In this document: in pieces, positions 44,397 through 53,386 of the stretch | Layout of the letters: each line of letters begins with the position of its first letter | Position numbering within the stretch: the stretch's first letter is position 1 | From: Paenibacillus sp. Root444D2 | Lineage (GTDB): Bacteria; Bacillota; Bacilli; Paenibacillales; NBRC-103111 | Assembly: GCF_001426375.1 (NCBI RefSeq) | Contig: NZ_LMEO01000045.1 | Span: 639,715-703,714 of the forward strand | Direction: 5' to 3' | Length of the DNA stretch: 64,000 nucleotides | The notes under the pieces: generated by a model | What the model saw: the letters and a program-made list of their open reading frames with translations, nothing else | What the model was told of the DNA's origin: nothing | Databases searched by the model: none | Translations under genes and position numbers: made by a program

Positions 44397-45887
44397 TTAT
44401 ACCGTCACAAGCGAATAGATCGATTTCAATGGATGAAGTGCTAGAGAAATGACCTTGGCCTTTCCATCAAGCACATATAATTCCAAACCTGTACTGGACG
44501 GATCCGGAAAAATTTGATCGGTAATCACAACCTCCCCGTCATTTGCAAATACTTCAATGGAAGAGTTATCGACAAATAGGTGCAGCTTTAGTCGTCCATT
44601 TTGAAGCTCCAATTGCACATCATGCTTACAAGCAAATGCATCATGAAATCCGCTTTCACCGGAGTTGCAACGGTCAACAAACAATCTCTGCATGGCGGTG
44701 TTATAGCCGACTACGGTTTCTTCCCGCTCCGAATTCCGAAGCTTAAAACCAACTTCCGATGCGTCGCCCAAATCGATTTCACATTCGAGCTCATAGGTAT
44801 CGCTGTGCACGTCCGAAAGTATGTTTTGACCGGGGCTAACCATAACCTCTTCCCAAATCTGTGCTTCTAACCGAAGCTTCTGCAAATCCGTCACAGGCTT
44901 TTGAACCAAGCGCATTCCAGATGCCCCCTTCTTCAGGGAAAGCACCCGTGGCAGCGTCATCGCGCTTCTCCAACTGCTTGTCGGAGTGAGATTTGCGTAC
45001 TTCCAATTGCTCATCCAGCCGATAAACAGCTTTCCTTTATCCGATCTATCAACATCCGACCATGTTACACCGGCATAGTTATCTCTTCCGTGATCCAACC
45101 ATAAGACGGTTTCAGGAGAAGCATCGTTCGTAAATGTACTTCCGTCAAAGCTCCCAACAAAATATTGTGTCCTTGAGCCTTCTGCCATCTGTGGATGATC
45201 TCCGATGCTGACGATCAGTATCCATTTCGTTTCTTCAGCATGACCTTCTATCGGTAGCTCTATTAAGTCCGGACATTCCCATACTCCGTCATGTGAGCCC
45301 TCTGCGGCACCGAATTCACTTGCAAAAGACCATTCCTTTAGATTGGAAGACGTATAGAAATGAACACGGTCTTCCACTGCAAGTACCATGATCCACTGCT
45401 GCTTTGAAGCATGCCAGAATACTTTAGGATCCCGGAAATCCGTTATTTGCTCGTTGCACAACACAGGATTCCCCTCATACATCACCCACGTTCTGCCTTT
45501 ATCCAAACTATAAGCAAGGCTTTGCCTCTGTCTCGGTCGTTCGGAATCCGGATAATGGTCCGCGTGGGTGAAAATAGCAACCAGACCAGGCTTACCAGAG
45601 AAAAATCCGCTGGTATCCTCCCAATCCACCACTGCGCTACCGGAGAATATGAAACCATTTTGATCAGGTTTTAACGCAATCGGGCGATGCTCCCAATGGG
45701 TCAAATCCGTACTGATCGCATGTCCCCAATGCATCGGTCCCCAGGTTGTACCTTCTGGATAATGCTGATAAAACAAGTGATATTCCCCATCGAAATATAC
45801 CATTCCATTTGGATCGTTCATCCATTTAGCCGGCGGCGTAAAATGGAACTGTGGTCGGTACTTTTCTCTATACATAACAGTTGACAT
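44397..45887 (-). CDS. Beta-fructosidase (sucrose/fructan hydrolase), GH32
   Basis: 496 residues. Five-bladed propeller with nucleophile D25 in WMNDPNG, RDP in FRDPKVFW and acid/base Glu in WECPDLIEL; the C-terminal beta-sandwich contains DNSSIEVFANDGEVV. No signal peptide, so it acts on imported sucrose or short fructans and releases fructose. I start at ATG 45887, with AGGGAGTGG seven bases before, rather than GTG 45896. It lies between the importer and the fructokinase in one operon. Sucrose versus inulin/levan oligosaccharide cannot be separated from the sequence; lack of a PTS favours unphosphorylated substrate. Confidence 0.93.
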   Translation of the reverse strand: MSTVMYREKYRPQFHFTPPAKWMNDPNGMVYFDGEYHLFYQHYPEGTTWGPMHWGHAISTDLTHWEHRPIALKPDQNGFIFSGSAVVDWEDTSGFFSGKPGLVAIFTHADHYPDSERPRQRQSLAYSLDKGRTWVMYEGNPVLCNEQITDFRDPKVFWHASKQQWIMVLAVEDRVHFYTSSNLKEWSFASEFGAAEGSHDGVWECPDLIELPIEGHAEETKWILIVSIGDHPQMAEGSRTQYFVGSFDGSTFTNDASPETVLWLDHGRDNYAGVTWSDVDRSDKGKLFIGWMSNWKYANLTPTSSWRSAMTLPRVLSLKKGASGMRLVQKPVTDLQKLRLEAQIWEEVMVSPGQNILSDVHSDTYELECEIDLGDASEVGFKLRNSEREETVVGYNTAMQRLFVDRCNSGESGFHDAFACKHDVQLELQNGRLKLHLFVDNSSIEVFANDGEVVITDQIFPDPSSTGLELYVLDGKAKVISLALHPLKSIYSLVTV

Positions 45888-45965
45888 CTCTTCCACTCCC
45901 TCTATTTAAAAAAATCCAGAGCGTCACCTTCATACTCGATCCGCTCCGGCGATTTAATACAAAAT

Positions 45966-47567
45966 TTATTTTTTTACGTTTCTGTCGTAACCTGCTTGTT
46001 TAATCTTCAACCAATCTTGTAGACCCAGACGGTCCAATTCTTTTAAATAACCAGCCCATTCAGCATCAATTTTCCCATTCTGAATCCACTCAGTCCGTTT
46101 TCTCAGTACATAGGCAAACATATCTGTTTCAATCGCAGAAAGTCGATCCAATTCTTCTAAAGAGAAGAACACTTTTGGATAAATATTTTTTGCCTTCATG
46201 TCCGGGACCATCACTTTTTTCATTAGGTCCAATCTCCATGCCGCATCGTCTGGCTTCGTCGTAACATTGCCATAGTAAGAATCCAAAATCGCCAATGGTC
46301 CGCCAACAAAGGTTTTTTGTCTCAATTCCCAAGGAGACGTTCCGTTCAACGGTAAATGTTTCAGCATTTTTTTAGATTCGTCGAATTCAAAGATATTTTG
46401 CTGTGCTTTATCTCCATAAGTGCCCCAGTTGTTTTGTACGGATTGTGTCGGATCGTATAGAGAATCAATCCATTTTGCAGTCGTTTCGATATTTTTATTT
46501 GCTTTGGTGATAACCATTCTTCCTCTATCGAGTCCCATTCCGTTCGTTCGCGTTACGTTTTTCCAACCATTCGGCCCTTCAAGCGCAGGCATAAGATCAT
46601 ATTTATCGTTCATGCCTGTGATATTTCCCTTATCCCATGTAAAATATAGACCATAACGATTTTCTTTTCCTTTAGCTAGATAGGTATTCCAATCCTGCGT
46701 AGGCGCTTCAACATCCATTAAACCTTCTTTATATAAATCATTTAGAAACTTGACGCCTTCCTTAAAGCTATTATCAGCAGATGTGAAAATAACCTTTCCA
46801 TCATCACTGACAACTGTATGGTCCCAGTTTTCGCCCAGACCGAATGAGCCGAATAAGAAAGCCAAGTCCTCTCCGCCGGTTTTATTGATAAAGGACATAG
46901 GTATTTCATCCGCTTTTCCATTACCGTTCGGGTCTTTTGTTTTAAAAGCAATCAAAACTTGTTTTAATTCTTCCGTCGTTTTTGGCATCTTCAAGCCTAA
47001 TTTATTTAGCCATTCCACGTTAATCCAAGGGAAGTCATCTACTGAGTGGATACTTTCTTTACCGGCACCCAGCTCTTCAATCCATGGGAACGAATAAATA
47101 TGACCGTCCGGGGCCGTAATCATCGATTTATATTGCGGCGCTTTCTCCAAAACCTTCTTGAAATTTGGCATTTGTTTTTCAATAATGTCATCGAGCGGAA
47201 TAATGGTTCCGTCCTTTGCCAATTTAAGCAAATCGTAGTCACCCAAAGCTGCATCGAAAATCGCATCAGGAAGATCCCCGCTGGCAATCGCTAAATTCCT
47301 CTTCTCCGCAAACGAATCCCAAGGATAATTCTCCCAATCAATGTGTATCCCCGTCTTTTCTTCTAGACGTTGGAATATCACCTTTTTATTAGGATCTTCG
47401 GGAGCTAGCGGCGAGCTTTGTGTCATAAACTTCAAAGCAGGTTTCGCTGTTGTACCTTGGGCAGCACTTGATGCTGCCGGCTGGCCTGATTCTTTGCTGC
47501 TGCTGCACCCCGTTACTGCCAATAATGCCGCCATAGAAATGAATAATGCCTTTTGGGAATGTTTCAT
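45966..47567 (-). CDS. Sugar-binding lipoprotein of the fructan importer (LplA-like)
   Basis: 533 residues. Signal peptide with lipobox VTGC (Cys 21), Ser/Ala linker, then KFMTQSSPLAPEDPNKK and a long LplA-type fold (NGNGKADEIPMSF is a calcium-binding-like loop). It is the distal gene of a permease-permease-binding-protein order and precedes GH32 by about 80 bases. The inferred ligand is a fructo-oligosaccharide. AAGGAGGGTTATTC is upstream of the ATG. Confidence 0.92.
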   Translation of the reverse strand: MKHSQKALFISMAALLAVTGCSSSKESGQPAASSAAQGTTAKPALKFMTQSSPLAPEDPNKKVIFQRLEEKTGIHIDWENYPWDSFAEKRNLAIASGDLPDAIFDAALGDYDLLKLAKDGTIIPLDDIIEKQMPNFKKVLEKAPQYKSMITAPDGHIYSFPWIEELGAGKESIHSVDDFPWINVEWLNKLGLKMPKTTEELKQVLIAFKTKDPNGNGKADEIPMSFINKTGGEDLAFLFGSFGLGENWDHTVVSDDGKVIFTSADNSFKEGVKFLNDLYKEGLMDVEAPTQDWNTYLAKGKENRYGLYFTWDKGNITGMNDKYDLMPALEGPNGWKNVTRTNGMGLDRGRMVITKANKNIETTAKWIDSLYDPTQSVQNNWGTYGDKAQQNIFEFDESKKMLKHLPLNGTSPWELRQKTFVGGPLAILDSYYGNVTTKPDDAAWRLDLMKKVMVPDMKAKNIYPKVFFSLEELDRLSAIETDMFAYVLRKRTEWIQNGKIDAEWAGYLKELDRLGLQDWLKIKQAGYDRNVKK

Positions 47568-47615
47568 AAGAATAACCCTCCTCTTTTTTGGAAAACCTAT
47601 ATGTTTGCCGATCCA

Positions 47616-48497
47616 TTATTTTAATGAACCGACCAAAACACCCTTTTCAAAATACTTTTGGAAAAAAGGATACATAACAAGTAACGGTAGACTGGAAATG
47701 ACAATGGATGAATACTTAATGATCTCAGATAGTCGTTTCAGTTCTGCCATAGCCAATTGGTCCGCAATCATGCCAGGATTTACTTGATTCTGAATTAAGA
47801 TAGATCTTAAAACCAACTGTAGAGGCAGCAAATTAGCACTTTTCAAATAAATTAACGCGTCGAAATAAGAATTCCATTGACCTACGAATGCATATAGGGC
47901 TAATACGAAAATAATTGGTTTAGATAGAGGAAGAACAATCTTGAAGAAAATACGCACCTCAGATGCGCCATCAACCTTGGCTGCCTCGTTCAATTCGTTC
48001 GGAATTCCACTAAAGAAGGTCCTTGCCAAAACAATATTCCAAACATTTACAGCCGTTGGTAGGATGATCGCCCATACCGTATCTAACATTCCCAAGTTTT
48101 TTATCACCAGATAGGTTGGAATTAATCCCCCGCCGAAAAACATGGTGACGACAAACAGGATCGTAAAAAACTTTTTACCTACGAAACCAGCAACCGATAA
48201 AGGGTAGCCGGCAAAAATGGAGACAACGACGGTAACAAAAGAAAACGCGACGGAGTAAAAAAGAGCATTTACAAATCCCCGAATCATCGCATGATTCGAT
48301 AAAATGACTTTATACCCTTGAACACTATAATCAGCAAGATGGAAGGAGATCCCTTTATTTAATAGTGCAGTCGGCTCCATAAACGACGCCACAACTACAT
48401 AAATTAAGGGAACTACAACGATCAATACAGCAAAGAACAATAGAATGTAATTGATGGTCAGAATAAAACGGTCCAATCTAGTAGGCTTAAAATTCAT
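47616..48497 (-). CDS. CUT1 ABC permease (LplC/YtcP-like), fructan importer
   Basis: 293 residues, six membrane segments, EAA loop ELNEAAKVDGASEVRIF followed by IVLPLSKPI, C-terminal FQKYFEKGVLVGSLK. AAGGAGATG upstream of the ATG. It works with 48516-49475 and the 45966 binding protein. Close in type to the 9024 and 62256 permeases. Confidence 0.92.
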   Translation of the reverse strand: MNFKPTRLDRFILTINYILLFFAVLIVVVPLIYVVVASFMEPTALLNKGISFHLADYSVQGYKVILSNHAMIRGFVNALFYSVAFSFVTVVVSIFAGYPLSVAGFVGKKFFTILFVVTMFFGGGLIPTYLVIKNLGMLDTVWAIILPTAVNVWNIVLARTFFSGIPNELNEAAKVDGASEVRIFFKIVLPLSKPIIFVLALYAFVGQWNSYFDALIYLKSANLLPLQLVLRSILIQNQVNPGMIADQLAMAELKRLSEIIKYSSIVISSLPLLVMYPFFQKYFEKGVLVGSLK

Positions 48498-48515
48498 ACG
48501 GCATCTCCTTCTCTT

Positions 48516-49475
48516 TTAATAGAGGCCTTCACCTTCATTTAATTTCTTCACGACAATATTAACGAGGATAAGCAAAACGACATTAATAACGGAATTAAAT
48601 AGACCAACCGCAGAGGAATAAGCGTAATTTCCTGCTTGCAAACCAATTTTATACACATAGGTTGGAATGATCTCTGAAGTTGGAACATTCATTGCCGTTT
48701 GCATCAAATAGGCTTTCTCAAATCCAATTGCCATAATGCCGCCGGCAGCTAAGATGAATACGATTGCCATAACCGGTTTAATCGTAGGCAAGTCGATGTG
48801 TTTGATTCTTTGCAGCAGGTTAGCTCCATCAATGGTTGCAGCATTATGGAGCTCGGGGTCAACGCCGGCTAATGCAGCTACATAAATAATCGATGACCAG
48901 CCCGCTCCCTGCCAAATGCCAGATAAGATATAAAGCGTCCGAAAATAATCCGGGTCTGACATAAAATTAATAGGATGGCCAGTAATCAGGGTTAGAATCT
49001 TATTAATCGGCCCTACCGGCGATAGGAATACGAATAGCATCCCGACAACAACGACAACCGATATAAAGTTTGGCGCATATAAGACCAATTGAATCCTTTT
49101 TTTAACACCAGCTTTCCGTAATTGATTCAGCATGAGCGCTAATAAGATGGGAACCGGGAAACCAAGTATGAGTCCATAAGCACTAAGTTTCAGCGTGCTC
49201 ATGAAAATAACTTCAAAATTGGGTGAGGTTAAAAACTTCGTAAAATGCTTTAATCCAACCCATTCACTGCCGAAAATCCCTTTGCTCGGACTAAAGTCTT
49301 TAAAAGCAATGACCGCCCCGTACATGGGTACGTACTTAAATATGATCGTCAGGACGAAGGCTGGTGCCATCAGTAGGTACAGAAAAGGATTTTTCCTCAT
49401 ATAATCGATTTTACTTATAAATGTATGACTTCTTTGTTTAACAGCTCTCATGTCAACCTTCGCAACTTCTTGCAA
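48516..49475 (-). CDS. CUT1 ABC permease (LplB-like), fructan importer
   Basis: 319 residues, six membrane segments, EAA loop ELHNAATIDGANLLQRI followed by IDLPTI. The start is TTG 49475 with a GGGGGGGA ribosome site. It is the first gene of the operon permease-permease-binding protein-GH32-fructokinase, transcribed from the repeat-rich region that it shares with the divergent LacI gene. Confidence 0.9.
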   Translation of the reverse strand: MQEVAKVDMRAVKQRSHTFISKIDYMRKNPFLYLLMAPAFVLTIIFKYVPMYGAVIAFKDFSPSKGIFGSEWVGLKHFTKFLTSPNFEVIFMSTLKLSAYGLILGFPVPILLALMLNQLRKAGVKKRIQLVLYAPNFISVVVVVGMLFVFLSPVGPINKILTLITGHPINFMSDPDYFRTLYILSGIWQGAGWSSIIYVAALAGVDPELHNAATIDGANLLQRIKHIDLPTIKPVMAIVFILAAGGIMAIGFEKAYLMQTAMNVPTSEIIPTYVYKIGLQAGNYAYSSAVGLFNSVINVVLLILVNIVVKKLNEGEGLY

Positions 49476-49513
49476 GATTGTCCCCCCCTAACTAAATATC
49501 CATAATTTTTTTC

Positions 49514-49543
49514 AATTGCACAAATCACTTCAAACGTTTGTGC
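49514..49543. promoter_or_regulatory. Operator-like element before the fructan operon
   Basis: TTGCACAAA (49516) faces TTTGTGC (49537), with the palindrome CAAACGTTTG (49531-49540) overlapping the second arm. A central CG palindrome is typical of LacI-family operators. It lies about 40-65 bases before the TTG at 49475. Confidence 0.55.
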
Positions 49544-49790
49544 TTTTTCACTTGTAGATCCCATATAAGTAAGGGCTTACATTCTTCCTATCTTCTCTTG
49601 ACCACAATTTCAATTTACACACAATAATTAATTTAGTCAACATAATTTTTATATAATTTGTTCATTTGCAAACAAAATAAGATGCATATTCTCACTAAAA
49701 ATCGAATAATTCGTTCGTTTTTATTGGTTTTCTCTTCTTTTGAACAATAAAACAAAATGTACGGAGGATAAAATTTCAATTTACAGATTC

Positions 49791-49868
49791 ATTTGCACAA
49801 CTTAATTTGTGCATTTGTTTACATTAATTTGCACAATTAGCGAATTTGCATCAATTTGCAAATGCACT
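49791..49868. repeat. Cluster of (A)TTTGCA(CAA) repeats, likely operator array
   Basis: TGCACAA-CTTAAT-TTGTGCA (49794-49813) is an almost perfect 20-bp palindrome. AATTTGCA recurs at 49826, 49843 and 49853, and ATTTGCA also at 49664. Together with the element at 49514 this covers both ends of the 523-base gap 49476-49998, which has no gene. It is the probable binding zone of the LacI regulator. Confidence 0.6.
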
Positions 49869-49908
49869 AATTTCTGAGTTGATATTTGTTCAATTGTAAC
49901 ATTTTGAA

Positions 49909-49937
49909 TTGACACTTTAATTATAATATTATACATT
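49909..49937 (+). promoter_or_regulatory. Promoter of the LacI gene
   Basis: TTGACA (49909-49914) is followed after 15 bp by TATACA or after 17 bp by TACATT, in AT-rich sequence. It fits sigma A and lies about 60 bases before the ATG, just downstream of the repeat cluster. Confidence 0.55.
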
Positions 49938-49998
49938 TACTTTAAACTAATCATCCATTGATCTGCGAACTGTAGTTGTTCGTTAAAGGAGTAAGCAC

Positions 49999-51048
49999 AT
50001 GAGTAAAGAAAAAATCACCATACAGTATATCGCGGACTCCTTAGGGCTATCCAGGAATACTGTTTCTAAAGCTCTAAACGGCAGTGAAAGTATTCCTGCA
50101 GAAACAAGAAATAAGGTATTAAAACGTGCGATTGAGTTAAATTATAAACAGTTTGCTCTTATTGATACGGACACGTTAACCACCAAAAATACGGGCAACA
50201 TTGCACTCTTAACGTCAAATATGCCGAGCAATAGTCATTTTGGGGCTTCATCGCTAAGCGGACTTGAGAAAAAAATCAGTTCCGATGGTTTTAATCTCTC
50301 CATTCACATTGTTCGAGAATCGGACATTTCTTCATTAGTACTGCCTAATAATTTCGACACTAAAAAAGTGGACGGAATCGTTTGTATTGAGTTATTTGAC
50401 AAGAAATACACCCAATTAATCAATTCCTTGGGGATCCCAACCATTTTTATAGATTCCACAGCGGATATCTTTTATCCCGAACTTCATGCAGATATCATTC
50501 TAATGGAAAACGAACATAGTACTTATTTAATGACAAAGAAATTAATCGATAATGGTTATTCAAATATTGGCTTTATTGGCGACTATAATCATTGTAAAAG
50601 CTTTAATGAAAGATGGTCTGGATTTAATCGGGCGTTACTAGAATCTCATTTGCAGCTTAACCACCTATTTTGCATAGTTGAAGAAGATCGATATATTGCG
50701 GATCCTAAATGGTTTGAGAACCGGTTGGATAACATGAACAACCTTCCGTCTGCCTTTGTTTGTGCGAATGATTTTATTGCCATTAACGTGATGAGGATTT
50801 TAAAAAACAAAAATGTACGAATACCGGAGGATATAGTTATCTGCGGTTTTGATAACTCTCCTGAGTCGCAGATCGTAGAACCTCATTTATCAACCGTCCA
50901 TATATTCAGAGAGGAAATAGGAATTCTGGCTGCTGAAATATTGTTGTCCAGGGTTGAGAACCCTCTCAAGCCACCTCAAATTACTCATGTTCAAACGAAG
51001 CCGATATTCCGTGAATCTACGGGGAATTTAAACGAATCTAATTTATGA
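49999..51048 (+). CDS. LacI-family transcriptional regulator of the fructan operon
   Basis: 349 residues. The N-terminal LacI helix-turn-helix (ITIQYIADSLGLSRNTVSKALNG) and hinge (ETRNKVLKRAIELNY) are followed by a sugar-binding periplasmic-like domain (SNIGFIGDYNHCKSFNERW; PSAFVCANDFIAI; IVICGFDNSPESQIVEPHLST). AAAGGAG precedes the ATG. It is divergent from the importer-GH32-fructokinase operon and probably represses it until a fructoside binds. The repeat cluster between the two is the likely operator. Confidence 0.93.
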   Translation: MSKEKITIQYIADSLGLSRNTVSKALNGSESIPAETRNKVLKRAIELNYKQFALIDTDTLTTKNTGNIALLTSNMPSNSHFGASSLSGLEKKISSDGFNLSIHIVRESDISSLVLPNNFDTKKVDGIVCIELFDKKYTQLINSLGIPTIFIDSTADIFYPELHADIILMENEHSTYLMTKKLIDNGYSNIGFIGDYNHCKSFNERWSGFNRALLESHLQLNHLFCIVEEDRYIADPKWFENRLDNMNNLPSAFVCANDFIAINVMRILKNKNVRIPEDIVICGFDNSPESQIVEPHLSTVHIFREEIGILAAEILLSRVENPLKPPQITHVQTKPIFRESTGNLNESNL

Positions 51049-51062
51049 AACTATTAAACAAT

Positions 51063-51096
51063 AAACCGCTGCACCCTATGAATGGTGCAGCGGTTT
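51063..51096 (+). terminator. Terminator of the LacI gene
   Basis: A perfect 13-bp stem, AAACCGCTGCACC with GGTGCAGCGGTTT, has an 8-base loop, starting 15 bases after the stop. It can also end the convergent acetyltransferase transcript. Confidence 0.9.
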
Positions 51097-51183
51097 AAAT
51101 TATTACTTCAGCTTGCTTTAGAACATTTAAAGTTGGCCGCAGACTGCAGATGCACAACAGCATTTATCGTGACAGCGTCGGAT

Positions 51184-51744
51184 TTATACATCAATTCTTT
51201 TAATCACTCTCGCTGGATTACCACCAACAATCATGTTGTCCGGAATATCCTTGGTTACCACGGCTCCAGAAGCAATAACGACATTATTGCCAATAGTTAC
51301 ACCTGGATTAATAACCGCTCTTCCGCCGACCCATACATTGTTGCCAATCGTTACCGGCTTTCCATATTCCGGCCCCTTGATCCTTTCGTACGGATCTACA
51401 GGATGTGTAGCCGTATACACGTGAACTCCTGGCCCGAACATACAGTTATCGCCAATCCGAACCTCGCACACATCCAGGATAGTACAGTCAAAGTTTGTAT
51501 AGAAGTTCTCGCCAACATAAATATTGTAGCCATAGTCAAATCGGATGTTTGGCTCCATACCCAAGTTATTCCCAGTCGATCCTAACAGCTCTTTAAGTAT
51601 CCGTACTCGCAGCTCTCCATCCATTTCGGTAGTCTGGTTGTACATGCGCGTCATCCGTCTGGCATATTCCCGCTCACGCGTAAGTTCAGGATCCCAAGCC
51701 ATATATAGTTCGCCATCTAGCATTTTTTGTTTTTCTGTTTTCAT
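51184..51744 (-). CDS. Maltose/galactoside O-acetyltransferase-like (hexapeptide repeat)
   Basis: 186 residues. The N-terminal Mac domain (KQKMLDGELYMAWDPEL) is followed by a left-handed beta-helix: CTILDVCEVRIGDNCMFGP, catalytic His in TATHPVDP, then VTIGNNVWVGGRAVINPGV and VIASGAVVTKDIPDN. It transfers acetyl from acetyl-CoA to a sugar hydroxyl. ATG 51744 is preferred to 51771, which would overlap the MFS gene; ATAGGGTG lies before it. It is downstream of, and probably co-transcribed with, the MFS gene, a pairing seen with sugar efflux detoxification. Confidence 0.92.
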   Translation of the reverse strand: MKTEKQKMLDGELYMAWDPELTREREYARRMTRMYNQTTEMDGELRVRILKELLGSTGNNLGMEPNIRFDYGYNIYVGENFYTNFDCTILDVCEVRIGDNCMFGPGVHVYTATHPVDPYERIKGPEYGKPVTIGNNVWVGGRAVINPGVTIGNNVVIASGAVVTKDIPDNMIVGGNPARVIKRIDV

Positions 51745-51754
51745 GTTATACACC

Positions 51755-52975
51755 CTATCCTCTCTCATCATGAAGTGAAGTATTTTGAATTTGTAATGGT
51801 CTGGCAGATCTGGTCAGAGATCCTGAGATGACAATACCAATAAGTACAGCAATCAGTGCACGCAATAACCCAAAATGCTCTCCCAGAAAGCCCAGCGCAG
51901 GCGGACCCGCCAGAGCTGCGATATAGCCCGTCGTAGCTACGGCTCCGACTCTTACAGCTGCACCTTGAGGTTCATCTCCTGCCGCCGATAGCCCCACCGG
52001 AAAACCAAGCGAGGCTCCAAGCCCCCATAAAACGACACCAACCGAAGCTACAAAATAATGCTGGCCCCAGATCACTAACGTTAATCCCAGAAAGGCCGCA
52101 ATGGCACATCCCGATAAGACCCACACCCTTCCATAACGATCCAGAATCCATCCGCCAGTAAATCGTCCCAGGGTCATAGCTGCTACAAACAAGCCATAGA
52201 TAAAGGAAGCTGCCAGCGAGTTAACCCCATAACCATCCACCATAACCAACGGCAACCAATCATTAGCGGAACCCTCGGCAAATGCCATGCCCAAAACAAT
52301 AATACCAATAAACAATGTCCGTTTTTCTTTCCATACCGTTAACTGCTGTTTAAAAGCCGAACTCTTTAGAGTTGAAGTATCCACATGTTCCTTTCCTGTA
52401 TCCTCTGGCAAGTAACGATAGCAATAACATACAGCTGCGGCCATCAACAGAGCGATGATCGAGAAATGGGCCACGATCGGGAGATGAATGGCCACAGCCC
52501 CGGCGCCGATAGCCGCTCCAACGAGTGCCCCTACACTAAAAAAGCCATGAAAGGCCGGTAAAAGTGTTCGATTCAATGCCTTCTCGACTGCAGAACCTTC
52601 CACATTTAGTGCGACCTCCGCAGAACCGTAACCGCAGCCAAAAATGATCAAGCCCCCTATAAAGATAGGCAAATTCGTTAGGGCCGTACCGATTCCGCTA
52701 GTTACAAATCCAATCACAATCATTAAAGAGCTGCCCATTATGACAGGTCGTGCACCTATTCGTGCGACAACTGAACCCGCCGCAAGCAGACCAATTAGGG
52801 CTCCCGCTGCAGCCATGAATATTATGATACCCATCTCGGCAGTAGAGATATGAAGCAAATCCCGAACAGCAGGTGTACGGGAGATCCAAGAAGCAAAGGA
52901 CAGTCCCGGCAGGGCAAATAGCAGAAACAAGATATTACGGGCTAGTCTGGGATTCTTGTAGAAAAGAGATGTCAT
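51755..52975 (-). CDS. MFS transporter (YbjJ-like)
   Basis: 406 residues, twelve membrane helices. Loops VARIGARPVIM and GRFTGGWILDRYGRV match the MFS motif A. It is similar in layout to the E. coli YbjJ/fucose-permease-like group. Start ATG 52975 has a weak GAAGTGAAG site; the ROK relic ends 11 bases upstream, so translation may once have been coupled. Probable sugar or drug efflux together with the acetyltransferase. Confidence 0.88.
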   Translation of the reverse strand: MTSLFYKNPRLARNILFLLFALPGLSFASWISRTPAVRDLLHISTAEMGIIIFMAAAGALIGLLAAGSVVARIGARPVIMGSSLMIVIGFVTSGIGTALTNLPIFIGGLIIFGCGYGSAEVALNVEGSAVEKALNRTLLPAFHGFFSVGALVGAAIGAGAVAIHLPIVAHFSIIALLMAAAVCYCYRYLPEDTGKEHVDTSTLKSSAFKQQLTVWKEKRTLFIGIIVLGMAFAEGSANDWLPLVMVDGYGVNSLAASFIYGLFVAAMTLGRFTGGWILDRYGRVWVLSGCAIAAFLGLTLVIWGQHYFVASVGVVLWGLGASLGFPVGLSAAGDEPQGAAVRVGAVATTGYIAALAGPPALGFLGEHFGLLRALIAVLIGIVISGSLTRSARPLQIQNTSLHDERG

Positions 52976-52985
52976 ATATTTCGCT

Positions 52986-53295
52986 TCACTTCCGTTTCTC
53001 TACAAGTTTCACTGAATAGGCCAGGCTTTCCAGTGTCATTGTAATCAATCCATACATGTAATCCTCCTCCGGATACTCAAGCAGCTTCAGTTGCGGCATA
53101 TGCATCTCTGGAATATACTTCAAACATTCATGCCGGATCATCTCCACATCAGCTGGCTGGACTAGACTCCCGGTCAAAGCAATCGTCTCCGGGTTCATGA
53201 CTGCGATCAGACTGGATACGGCACGGCCAGCTAGAGAATGAAAAGTAGTCCTATCGTGCAATTGCCGAACTATGGACTGAACGTCGCTGATGAAC
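52986..53295 (-). pseudogene. C-terminal remnant of a ROK-family protein
   Basis: About 100 codons read AGRAVSSLIAVMNPETIAL, TGSLVQPADVEMIRHEC and a C-terminal tail as in ROK kinases/repressors. The ATP-binding, sugar-binding and zinc motifs are absent. The frame is open further back only through the terminator hairpin of the 53387 gene, and the nominal start (TTG) lies inside that hairpin. The 5' two thirds have been deleted. It once headed the MFS-acetyltransferase operon. Confidence 0.78.
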
Positions 53296-53303
53296 AAAAA
53301 AAT

Positions 53304-53334
53304 ACTCCCCAAGACAGTGTCGCCTTAAGGGAGT
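53304..53334 (-). terminator. Terminator of the large secreted protein gene
   Basis: ACTCCC/GGGAGT stem with some inner pairing is followed on the minus strand by TATTTTTTT. It lies about 55 bases after the stop at 53387 and abuts the ROK relic, marking a deletion edge. Confidence 0.85.
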
Positions 53335-53386
53335 CTGTAATTGTTACTTGGCAAATTCCAATATCTTTAAAAAATTCTCCACACAC

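Noticed and set aside
51082..51585. 167-codon plus-strand frame
   Set aside because: Antisense to the hexapeptide acetyltransferase; its periodic look comes from that gene's repeats.
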